Assembly: GCA_030429205.1 (NCBI GenBank)
Contig: JAUICZ010000004.1
Span: 186,001 to 250,000 of the forward strand
Origin: Bacteroidia bacterium
Lineage (GTDB): Bacteria; Bacteroidota; Bacteroidia; Chitinophagales; Chitinophagaceae
Reading direction: 5' to 3'
DNA: 64,000 nucleotides
The notes beneath the pieces are model-generated. The model was not told the origin of the DNA. It saw only the letters and a program-made list of their open reading frames with translations, and did no database searches. Shown here piece by piece: positions 36,093-43,366 of this stretch; positions within the stretch are counted from its first letter, which is position 1; every line of letters starts with the position of its first letter. The translations under genes were made by a program, and so were the position numbers.

Positions 36093-38303
36093 TTAGTTAC
36101 CTAGCTCCAGTTGATTTTTAACAAGTTCGTAATAAATACCACGTTGATTTACCAATGTACTATGTGTCCCTTCCTCTTTAATCTCACCTTTTTCTAAAAC
36201 AACAACTTTATCAGCATGCTTTACCGTGCTTAAACGATGTGCAATTATTACTACAGTTTTTCCTTTATAATATTGTTCCAGGTTCTCAATTATTTCACGC
36301 TCATTATTCGCGTCAAGAGAAGAGGTCGCCTCGTCTAATAGAATAATTTGGGGGTCTTTATATATAGCCCTTGCGATTCTCATCCTTTGCTGCTGACCAG
36401 TGCTTATCCCAATCCCTTCCTGTCCTATTCTTGTGGCAAACCCTTGCGGCAATGACTCTATAAATTCCCGAATGTTTGCTATATCTGTAACAAATTGCAA
36501 CCTCTGTAAATCAGGGTTATCTTCACCAACGGCTATATTTCCGGCAATGGTATCGTTAAACACAAACCCCTCTTGCATTACAACCCCACAGGCCTCTCGC
36601 CATAAGTATAAATCTATATCAGATAGTTTTTCATTACCTATATGTATAGTACCTTCTGTTGGCTTATAGTAACGCAGTAGGAGTTTTTGCAAGGTTGTCT
36701 TTCCACTTCCGCTGCTCCCAACTATTGCTGTAACCTTTCCATGGGGAATTTCCAGATCTATATTTTTTAAAACAAAGTCAGACAAACCATCATACCTAAA
36801 TGAAACATTCTTTAAAGAGATCACATGTTTCTTTGGTAAATAACTATGCGGAACCATATCATGTTCTTTATTGGGCATTGGCTCTTCAGGCTCCTGCAGG
36901 TGTATTTCAGAAATACGAGTAAGCGATATTTTAGCATCCTGCCAAGACCTTATCATACCTACTAATCGTAAAACAGGACTATTTAACTGTCCAATTATAT
37001 AACTCACAGAAAGCATGGTTCCTAAAGTTATCTTACCATCTATTACGAGTGTGGCTGCTATAACTGTTATAAATAGGTTTTTAATTTCATGGATTACTTT
37101 AGAACCGGATCCTTGTATTTGTTCAAGGTTTAACCCTTTTAAACTTGTACGAAATAAATCTACTTGCAAGCGCTCCCAACTCCACCTCTTTTGCTGTACG
37201 GCATTGTACAACTTAATTTCCTGCATTCCATTTACCAACTCAATAACTTTGCTTTGAGATTTACCAGCTTGTAGAAACCTTCGGTGATCTAACTGCTCTC
37301 GTTTTTTGAGAAAGAGTGTGATCCAAATAATGTATGCCACACTTCCTATGGCAAAAATGATCAGTAAAGAAGTACTAAAGAAAGCTAATACTATACTATA
37401 TACCACAAGAGTAGTAAATGAAAACAGGATATTTAATGCGGTTCCGGTTAAAAAACCTTCTAAGCGTCTATGGTCTTGAATACGTTGCATAATATCTCCG
37501 GTCAGCCTACTGTCGAAATAGCGCATTGGGAGCCTCATAAGCGTGTAGAAGAAATCGCTAATTAAACTAATATTAAGTCTGTTAGACAGGAATAACAGTA
37601 ATCTTGACCTTATTAACTCGATAAACAATCCACCAAACGTCAACGATAACTGAGCAAACAATATCAGCCAAACAAAATCTATTCTACCTTGATTGATACC
37701 AACATCAATCATATACTTGGCTAATATTGGTATCCCAAGCTGCAGAGTCATCCCTGCTAACATGGCCAGCATCACCTGAAAAGCTAACTTTTTAGAAGGG
37801 CTTAGGTAAAACCAAAGAAACTTAAGCGGTGGAATTCTCTCTTCTCCTCCTTCTGGAATTTCAATATCCTTAAAGTTTGGCGTTGGTTCTATCAGCAGGC
37901 AAATACCCTCTGGTTCTTCATCATCTTTTCTATTTATGGCCCAATGGTTTAAAAATTCATTTCTTTTATACTTTACAAGACCTAAAGCGGGGTCTGATAT
38001 ATATATCTTGTCTCCTTTGAATTTATAAATAACTACAAAGTGATTTTGATCCCAATGTGCGATCAAAGGTAGAGGAGCATTTTTAATTAATTTATTCAGA
38101 GGAACTCGTATGGCTAGCGTTCTAAAGCCCATAGCTTCCGCCCCACGAGACAGCCCTAGCATATTCGCCCCTTCTCTATTAGTATAGGTAATAGTACGTA
38201 TATAGCTTATTGGAAATGAACGTCCAAAGTGGTGGGCTATATTGCGGAGACAGGTTGCTCCACAATCCATAATATTTCGTTGGCTCTCATGCGGAAATGC
38301 CAT
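36093..38303 (-). CDS. C39-peptidase-containing ABC transporter (leader-cleaving exporter)
   Basis: 736 aa, bacteriocin-type processing exporter. The N-terminal C39 Cys protease is complete: Gln8, Cys14 (MDCGATCL), His88 (QNHFVV) and Asp104 (SDPA). The transmembrane domain spans ~165-460. The ATPase is intact, unlike that of the exporter at 29 kb: Walker A GSSGSGKTT (529-537), signature ISTGQQQR (633-640), Walker B IILLDE (653-658), H-loop His689. It should cut precursors after a double-Gly leader; the peptide gene at 41.6-41.9 kb has GGG at residues 21-23. Confidence 0.93.
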   Translation of the reverse strand: MAFPHESQRNIMDCGATCLRNIAHHFGRSFPISYIRTITYTNREGANMLGLSRGAEAMGFRTLAIRVPLNKLIKNAPLPLIAHWDQNHFVVIYKFKGDKIYISDPALGLVKYKRNEFLNHWAINRKDDEEPEGICLLIEPTPNFKDIEIPEGGEERIPPLKFLWFYLSPSKKLAFQVMLAMLAGMTLQLGIPILAKYMIDVGINQGRIDFVWLILFAQLSLTFGGLFIELIRSRLLLFLSNRLNISLISDFFYTLMRLPMRYFDSRLTGDIMQRIQDHRRLEGFLTGTALNILFSFTTLVVYSIVLAFFSTSLLIIFAIGSVAYIIWITLFLKKREQLDHRRFLQAGKSQSKVIELVNGMQEIKLYNAVQQKRWSWERLQVDLFRTSLKGLNLEQIQGSGSKVIHEIKNLFITVIAATLVIDGKITLGTMLSVSYIIGQLNSPVLRLVGMIRSWQDAKISLTRISEIHLQEPEEPMPNKEHDMVPHSYLPKKHVISLKNVSFRYDGLSDFVLKNIDLEIPHGKVTAIVGSSGSGKTTLQKLLLRYYKPTEGTIHIGNEKLSDIDLYLWREACGVVMQEGFVFNDTIAGNIAVGEDNPDLQRLQFVTDIANIREFIESLPQGFATRIGQEGIGISTGQQQRMRIARAIYKDPQIILLDEATSSLDANNEREIIENLEQYYKGKTVVIIAHRLSTVKHADKVVVLEKGEIKEEGTHSTLVNQRGIYYELVKNQLELGN

Positions 38304-38312
38304 ATAGTGTTC

Positions 38313-39416
38313 TTAGGGTTTAAGGTTTTCTAAATTTTTGTTCAAAGATTGATGTAATCTTTCTTGCCTGGATTTTACCACCTCCTGCAGTTCATACGAT
38401 GCTATTGCAGACTGTTTGAGCGGATGAGTACTCCACTCTTCCCAAGTACATGTATACGGGTCATAACCACACTTTAATGGCTTACTGTATAAGTCGTCAG
38501 GGTTCTCAACATAGGCACGGCAATCTGTACAGATATATCTAAACTCACAATCTTTACATACCTGTATATCATCCTTTGTAATCTTCCAATACTTCTTAAA
38601 ATCCGGCTGCATTGTTGCTTCAACAAGATTAACATTCGCAATATTCCCATACACTTCAGGTGTAGATGGGCAATTTTTAATCTCTCCGATATTATTTATT
38701 GAAACCTTGTAACTCAAACATGAGTTCTCTTGTCTTGAAAGGTTATATGCCCATGGATTATTTGAAAAATAGTTTTGATGCACAACACCACAACATTTTC
38801 GATCAACATCACTTTGATTTAGCACCGAGCAAAATTCAAGTTGAGAAAGCTCTACAGAACTATTACCGTAAAGATATACAAGCCTAAGTTGTCTGGATTT
38901 AGACTTAATTTGCTCAAGAGTAGATTTAACATCCGCCGAGAGGAAGGACTTAACGCTTATATGCAAATCTATCGACTCTACTACTGTAGATTCTAATTTT
39001 GCAATGAAATTTAAAAAGTCATCCGCGTTAAATGCATGATCATTTATGAAAAACACTTCTACATATTTGACACCGAGACTCAACATGTCAGCCTGTAATC
39101 TTAATAGGGTATCATCATCTTCTAAGTGACTACCCCATTCAAGAACAACAGATCCAATTATATATGGAAGTGATATTCCTAAAGGATAATCGCTAAATAC
39201 ACTAAGGTCAGATTCCTCTATTTCAACTAATAGATCTTTACTCATTAAAAGATCAAAAGTATCCTCGTCTAAAGAATGATGATCTATAACCTTGGAAGCC
39301 GATAAAATAGTAGCTAACTCTTTGCTAATTAAATACTGGTTTCTACGCGCGTAGTCTAGTATAAGGGCACGAGAAGCACCAATCACGATAAAACAGTTGC
39401 TAGGGAATATATACAT
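38313..39416 (-). CDS. gwsS: Grasp-with-spasm system SPASM-domain peptide maturase
   Basis: 367 aa. The C-terminal SPASM-type cysteine cluster is clear: Cys249, then CKDCEFRYICTDC (287, 290, 296, 299), Cys316 and Cys323, enough for an auxiliary Fe-S cluster. The first 195 residues contain one Cys only (Cys8), so the CX3CX2C site that binds the radical-SAM 4Fe-4S cluster is absent. The barrel-like order (VVLEWGSHLEDDDTL; VEVFFINDHAF; DLHISVKSFLSAD) still resembles a radical-SAM TIM barrel. Its gene overlaps the preceding 72-aa gene by 1 bp (TAATG). The exact role, catalytic or peptide-binding, is not known. Confidence 0.85.
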   Translation of the reverse strand: MYIFPSNCFIVIGASRALILDYARRNQYLISKELATILSASKVIDHHSLDEDTFDLLMSKDLLVEIEESDLSVFSDYPLGISLPYIIGSVVLEWGSHLEDDDTLLRLQADMLSLGVKYVEVFFINDHAFNADDFLNFIAKLESTVVESIDLHISVKSFLSADVKSTLEQIKSKSRQLRLVYLYGNSSVELSQLEFCSVLNQSDVDRKCCGVVHQNYFSNNPWAYNLSRQENSCLSYKVSINNIGEIKNCPSTPEVYGNIANVNLVEATMQPDFKKYWKITKDDIQVCKDCEFRYICTDCRAYVENPDDLYSKPLKCGYDPYTCTWEEWSTHPLKQSAIASYELQEVVKSRQERLHQSLNKNLENLKP

Positions 39417-39634
39417 TATATAAAGTCGATATGTCTGGTGGTTGGAAGAAAATGTATTTCTGGTAAAGATTGTATAATCCTATAGTGAGGCAATACATGT
39501 TGCAAAGGCGGAGATGACATAGAAACCTTGGTCTCCGTAAACTCTGCATGAAAAAGTTCTAGTGGAAGTTTTTCGAGATTGAACGACGAAAACTGGTGAT
39601 AATATTGCGTCAGTTTTGAGGTGTTATTCTCCAT
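39416..39634 (-). CDS. Small protein of the RiPP operon, unknown function
   Basis: 72 aa, no signal peptide and no Cys. The middle is proline/leucine-rich (SPPLQHVLPHYRII). It overlaps the end of the ATP-grasp gene by 11 bp and the start of the SPASM gene by 1 bp, so it is coupled to both and is very unlikely to be accidental. I do not recognise a family; a peptide-recognition or scaffold part of the maturase is possible. Confidence 0.6.
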   Translation of the reverse strand: MENNTSKLTQYYHQFSSFNLEKLPLELFHAEFTETKVSMSSPPLQHVLPHYRIIQSLPEIHFLPTTRHIDFI

Positions 39635-40616
39635 ATGCTAAATATTCTGCAATAATTTTATTAATGTTATAATTCGAGTGCTTCGCCGGATTTACATATT
39701 GTCCAACAGGGTTAATTTCAAGAAAATAAAACTTATCGTCCTGCCCTTTAATAAGGTCAAAACTTCCGGTATCATAACCTAATATTGTACAAAGCTGATG
39801 TAGTCTGCTTTCAAGATCTTCTGGAAGCTTAGCTGTAACTGTCCTATTTCTTGGTCCTGCATGATACTTACGATGATCAATCTTAGTAAATTCGTTTGTC
39901 TGAGATAAAACTGCTGATGAGTAAAACTTTCCTTTTATATAAAATGAGCGTATCTCATACCTCTTCTTTATCTCTGCTTGAGCAAACGCAAGCATTGTAG
40001 CAGACTTACCTGAACGGATAAGAGATCTATCCAAATGGTCGGTATATGACATAACCTGCTTTCCATTACCGGTGTGTGAGAATGTTATATCAATACTCTT
40101 TACAATTAAACCATTGTAAGGTTTTGCCATTTCTTCGAATTGGTTTTCCTGCGCAAATATTGTTTTGGGAACGTCAATACCCAACTCATTAGCAATTGTT
40201 AAACTAGCAAGCTTATTGGCAGACCCTACAGCATTTGAACCTAATGTTCTTTTCCGGCTAAACAAGAATGCTAAGTAATCTTCTTGAGTTCGACAATGTC
40301 CATCTAAGTATTGAGCAAGCATATCATCGAGAGAATCTTGTTTGAATTGTCCGGCTCTGTATTTATAGCTACTAGTCAACCTTACCTGGGCACTTCGGTA
40401 CCAAATTGCTGTTATTTCCTCAATATCAATTATTTTATCATTAATGCAGATTGATAAATTTGAATTCAGTTTTTTCTTATCACTTGCGTTTATGCTGCCT
40501 TTTATAATTGATATTTCCCCATTATGCACACACATAAATTTTATCGAAAAGAACCTAAGCCATTCCATAACTTTTTTTGCGGAATAGTCGTTTTCTGCGG
40601 CGAAAATTAATACCAT
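39624..40616 (-). CDS. gwsG: Grasp-with-spasm system ATP-grasp peptide maturase
   Basis: 330 aa, of the MvdD-like ATP-grasp ligases that form ester or amide crosslinks between side chains of a precursor (graspetide chemistry). Visible pieces: N-terminal strand MVLIFAAENDYSA, ANKLASLTIANELGIDVPKT (~133-152), ATP-binding lysine region GLIVKSIDITFS (169-180), YEIRSFYI (220-227), and the metal-binding FYFLEINPVGQYVNP (296-310). The gene starts 9 bp after the preceding one. The linkage type (lactone or lactam) is inferred from the family. Confidence 0.9.
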   Translation of the reverse strand: MVLIFAAENDYSAKKVMEWLRFFSIKFMCVHNGEISIIKGSINASDKKKLNSNLSICINDKIIDIEEITAIWYRSAQVRLTSSYKYRAGQFKQDSLDDMLAQYLDGHCRTQEDYLAFLFSRKRTLGSNAVGSANKLASLTIANELGIDVPKTIFAQENQFEEMAKPYNGLIVKSIDITFSHTGNGKQVMSYTDHLDRSLIRSGKSATMLAFAQAEIKKRYEIRSFYIKGKFYSSAVLSQTNEFTKIDHRKYHAGPRNRTVTAKLPEDLESRLHQLCTILGYDTGSFDLIKGQDDKFYFLEINPVGQYVNPAKHSNYNINKIIAEYLAYGE

Positions 40617-40625
40617 ATAATAGAT

Positions 40626-41549
40626 TTAAGGTGCTAAGGTTAAATCCTCTAGAAATACCTCTTGAGAATTTCCTGAAAAAAACACAGACATACCTATTGA
40701 TATTCTGTTCATTTTAATATTCGAATTCCATTTCTCCGGGCAGCCAAATCCGGCAGGTGCATATTTACATCCTTTAGGCTTATTATGTCGGGCATGTTGA
40801 TATCGCTTCTCTTCAATAAAACCGTATTCATCCGGTAACATTTCAGAATCATTCAACGACTGGGTTATTCTGGAATGTATAATGTCTAGGTTTGCCTTAC
40901 TTAAATGGGCAACCGGCAACAAAAGGTCACTCCTATGCGTCTGCCTATATCCCACCCAACCATTTCTGAGAATATAAGAAGTAAGCAACTTTTGTAATGC
41001 GCCATGAGATTTCAAACCGGGATCAATATACTTTGACAACGCTCTTACCAAACCACCCATTTCATTACCATTACCATATAACTTAAGATCATTTGCTAGA
41101 AAGTATAGCATCGAATCTATATCTGCCTGACGGCTTTTTTGGAATTTTTGATGTTTCTTATATGCTAAAGCAACCTTTTCCTCACTAATCTTGAATCCGG
41201 ATATACTTGCAGACTTCTCTTCAATAAACGAGATTGGCAGCCCCATTTCCACAGCACGTTCTAGAGCCTGCGCGGCCTTTGCGGTATCGCCAAGCATAAC
41301 ATATGCCTGGCACATAAGATACAGATCGTTGTAGTGCGTTGGCTCTGAATTCGCAATTACCTTTATATAGTTCGCAACTTCAGGTCTGTTCTTAGTGAAA
41401 GTAAAATACCTAAGAGAATCCAGCTGACGAAAGTACTGCAACCCCATTTTTTTTGCTGTAGCAATATTGACGTGTAACAATAAAATTGAAGTTACAAGCA
41501 CGAATAATCGTGCTTGTAACCCACAAAATTTAATCTTAAACAAAATCAT
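40626..41549 (-). CDS. Secreted protein of the RiPP operon, unknown function
   Basis: 307 aa: signal peptide (ARLFVLVTSILLLHVNIATA), a TPR-like helical part (~35-105, AYVMLGDTAKAAQALERAV) and a C-terminal region with ML-PDEYGFIEEKRYQHAR and KGCKYAPAGFGCPEKW. The His/Glu-rich C-terminal half might be enzymatic (a hydrolase-like fold), but I recognise no family. Its start codon lies in an RNA hairpin formed with the end of the precursor gene transcript. A function as immunity or periplasmic processing factor is speculation. Confidence 0.6.
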   Translation of the reverse strand: MILFKIKFCGLQARLFVLVTSILLLHVNIATAKKMGLQYFRQLDSLRYFTFTKNRPEVANYIKVIANSEPTHYNDLYLMCQAYVMLGDTAKAAQALERAVEMGLPISFIEEKSASISGFKISEEKVALAYKKHQKFQKSRQADIDSMLYFLANDLKLYGNGNEMGGLVRALSKYIDPGLKSHGALQKLLTSYILRNGWVGYRQTHRSDLLLPVAHLSKANLDIIHSRITQSLNDSEMLPDEYGFIEEKRYQHARHNKPKGCKYAPAGFGCPEKWNSNIKMNRISIGMSVFFSGNSQEVFLEDLTLAP

Positions 41550-41576
41550 GTTTATTATAAAAAAAAATGATTTTGT
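41540..41576 (-). promoter_or_regulatory. Hairpin between precursor and downstream gene (possible attenuator)
   Basis: ACAAAATCAT (41540-41549) and ATGATTTTGT (41567-41576) form a perfect 10-bp stem with a 17-nt loop; in the minus-strand RNA the T-run comes inside the loop and the right stem contains the start ATG of the 307-aa gene. It could both reduce read-through and hide that start codon. Confidence 0.45.
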
Positions 41577-41579
41577 CTT

Positions 41580-41864
41580 TTAATCTGGTGTAAGTTCTGT
41601 ATGCATGAAGGTATTTGTCGCCTCAAACACCGGATCACCTGGTATCGGCTCTCCCTCCCAAGGAATAACCAGTGCATGCTCTCTGTAATAATCACGACCT
41701 AGAAAAACATCAGCATTATCAAAAGAATAACCGATGTCATCTGTAACTTCAGTTAAATCTTCACCATTCTGATGACTTTTGTAATAATCTACACGACCTC
41801 CACCTTTAACATAGATCTCATTGTCTATCTTAAACTCTTGGAATAACTTAAATGAATCTTTCAT
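41580..41864 (-). CDS. Grasp-with-spasm precursor peptide with GG leader
   Basis: 94 aa. The leader (MKDSFKLFQEFKIDNEIYVK) ends in Gly21-Gly22-Gly23, with hydrophobic residues at -4 (Val19) and further up as C39 exporters require. The core (~24-94) is very acidic and holds the kinds of residues that graspetide ligases crosslink: Thr/Ser and Asp/Glu close together in LTEVTDDIGYSFDNADV (37-53), plus Lys29 and Thr83/85/89/92. It is first in the operon and the only short ORF with a GG leader there. Which residues are joined is not known. Confidence 0.75.
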   Translation of the reverse strand: MKDSFKLFQEFKIDNEIYVKGGGRVDYYKSHQNGEDLTEVTDDIGYSFDNADVFLGRDYYREHALVIPWEGEPIPGDPVFEATNTFMHTELTPD

Positions 41865-42228
41865 AGTTAATTTTTTTTAGTTATAAGTTATATGGTGTTT
41901 TATAATGGACACCAACCATATGTAGTACAGCAATTACAATTACTCTAGACAATAATCTTGACAGCATCCGAAATACTCTTAAGACCATACTTTGCATACC
42001 AAGTTGATACAAAAAGCACTGGTAGCTTCAATAACTCTTGCAAGAGCTCATTATAATTTTACGCCTTTGAAAGTCGATTCCACTACAAGATTCTGGTAGG
42101 CTAAACATACAATGCCATATATTTTGCACTGGTTAACTTTCATAACCGAAACTAGCCTATCATCAAGAGTTGGAGAAAATGAGCACAAACATTTTGTTTA
42201 CAATACAAACATTTTGTCATAAATCATG
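41865..42228. other. Intergenic region upstream of the precursor gene
   Basis: 364 bp, AT-rich, no gene. It holds an overlapping inverted repeat (41890-41921: ATATGG/CCATAT outside, GGTGT/ACACC inside) in the presumed leader of the precursor transcript and the 13-bp direct repeats at 42185-42217. I find no exact TAnnTTTG box on the minus strand. Confidence 0.5.
42185..42217. promoter_or_regulatory. Two palindromic 13-bp direct repeats
   Basis: ACAAACATTTTGT occurs at 42185-42197 and 42205-42217, exactly 20 bp apart (two helical turns). Each copy is itself palindromic (ACAAA-cat-TTTGT), the look of paired operators for a dimeric regulator. Confidence 0.5.
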
Positions 42229-42462
42229 TTATCCAACAAGTATCTCTTGCAGGTCTATGTCGTAGTAATCGCAAACCTTAAAAAGAGTTTGAATACTTAA
42301 CGATTTATAGCGACCATTTTCTATTTGGCTTAAAACAGGATGACTAATACCGATGTTGGCTGCTGCGGTTGTTATCTTTTCACGTCGAGTATGACGTGCT
42401 ACATAAATTTTATTACCGATGAGAACCAGTATCTGGTCAAGGGAGGCGGTTTTGGAATCCAT
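42229..42462 (-). CDS. XRE-family helix-turn-helix regulator
   Basis: 77 aa, a single Cro/C1-type HTH domain: TRREKITTAAANIGISHPVLSQIENGRYKSL, with recognition helix around SHPVLSQIENGR. It is on the same strand and 364 bp upstream of the precursor gene, so it is a good candidate regulator of the RiPP operon. A 14-bp palindrome overlaps its likely promoter and suggests autoregulation. Confidence 0.82.
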   Translation of the reverse strand: MDSKTASLDQILVLIGNKIYVARHTRREKITTAAANIGISHPVLSQIENGRYKSLSIQTLFKVCDYYDIDLQEILVG

Positions 42463-42471
42463 AGGTTTATT

Positions 42472-42485
42472 TATTTACGTAAATA
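42472..42485. promoter_or_regulatory. Palindrome upstream of the XRE gene
   Basis: TATTTACGTAAATA is a perfect 14-bp palindrome, 9 bp before the xre ATG. The one-mismatch -7 box TATATTTA on the minus strand (42480-42487) overlaps it. A second, spaced palindrome ACTGT-tt-ACAGT lies at 42512-42523. Confidence 0.5.
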
Positions 42486-42745
42486 TAATTTTTTTTTAAA
42501 AAAAAGTACACACTGTTTACAGTTGCCTGCATAGCAAATCATAAAAGTTAGTTGAATCTTAACAATCAACATTGTATTACTTTGCAAAAGGCGGCTTATT
42601 TCGTTAAGTTTCTGTAGGATGAGTCTGTTACAACACCTTTCACCCAGCTTCTATGATCTATGTTAAACGGCTATGAGGCTATTTGTAATAGTACTTGTCT
42701 AAGTTTATTATATGCAAGTCACCAAATGAAAAAAATCTTTAGGGC

Positions 42746-42975
42746 TATAGTTTACAGTATCAATTATTCAATTACAGAAAGCATACTACTCACCATATCA
42801 ATTAATAAACTATTACTTTAGATAGAAACACCTTATTATGAAAATCCTGCTTTCTTTATTGGCAGTAAACTTGTACACACCTCTGTTTGCTCAAACGTAA
42901 GGCTGGACTATACCCAACAGGGACTCTATCAACAACACAATAATCGGAACAGAGTACAAGCCTTTTTAGCATTAC
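42746..42975 (+). repeat. Direct repeat flanking the RiPP cluster, right copy
   Basis: Matches 33749-33977 in the same orientation (about 14 substitutions, one insertion over ~229 bp). Similarity begins at TATAGTTTACAG and ends at AGCATTAC in both copies. Confidence 0.9.
42838..42975 (+). pseudogene. Truncated copy of the tlpA-like gene
   Basis: Equivalent to the first ~46 codons of the gene at 33841. Codon 21 CAA has become TAA, a T is inserted near 42965 that shifts the frame, and the CHPC active site and everything after it are missing. It cannot make a functional protein. Confidence 0.88.
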
Positions 42976-43000
42976 GGCTCCTCATATTCTGGATGATGCA

Positions 43001-43101
43001 GAATTGTTATTAAGGTACACCCATTTATAGTAGAAAGGGGCAAAAAACAACATTAACATCCCATATTGGAATTTTAAGTGTACCTTAAACAAAACAATTG
43101 T
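43001..43101. repeat. 101-bp inverted-repeat structure
   Basis: GAATTGTTATTAAGGTACAC (43001-43020) and the inverse GTGTACCTTAA...ACAATTGT (43078-43101) match over 11 bp exactly (TTAAGGTACAC) and again at AATTGTT after a 4-nt gap. The unit sits 25 bp after the end of the duplicated segment and 3 bp before the next gene. Confidence 0.6.
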
Positions 43102-43104
43102 AAA

Positions 43105-43332
43105 ATGGATAGTGCCGAAGTGTTTGATGTGATAAAGAAAATGAGCAAGAAGACGTATAACTCACAGCATCGTATACTATTTAATGATATTGTTGTAGAA
43201 CTCAACGCCTCGGATGATGAATTGCTTTTACTTTTGTCAGAACTTGAAACTGCGGGTTTCATAAAGCTTCATAAAACTAAAGTAGTATCAGTATCCCTTA
43301 CTAACTACGGCTTATCGAAATCTAAAATTTAG
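43105..43332 (+). CDS. Small winged-helix-like protein, unknown function
   Basis: 75 aa from the ATG at 43105 (MDSAEVFDVIKKMSKK). The layout of helices (RILFNDIVVELNASDDELLLLLSEL) and a short wing (GFIKLHKTKVVSVSL) suggests a winged-helix fold. An in-frame GTG at 43078 lies within the inverted repeat and is less likely. Not recognised further. Confidence 0.5.
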   Translation: MDSAEVFDVIKKMSKKTYNSQHRILFNDIVVELNASDDELLLLLSELETAGFIKLHKTKVVSVSLTNYGLSKSKI

Positions 43333-43366
43333 ACCATGTACAATTTTAATTGTTAAAAAATAATAC

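Larger units (their letters stand above)
42463..43104. other. Gene-free region with a broken duplicate and an inverted repeat
   Basis: About 640 bp. It contains the xre control region, ~200 bp of unassigned AT-rich sequence, the tlpA-like pseudogene with its promoter region (42746-42975), and a 101-bp inverted-repeat structure (43001-43101). Confidence 0.6.

Noticed and set aside
42340..42534. Plus-strand ORF opposite the XRE gene
   Set aside because: It is an antisense shadow of the HTH gene and its promoter, with no matching features of its own.
42838..42975. A functional truncated peptide or RNA from the pseudogene
   Set aside because: The reading frame stops after 20 codons (the signal peptide) and there is no sign of selection; the retained promoter alone is not enough evidence.
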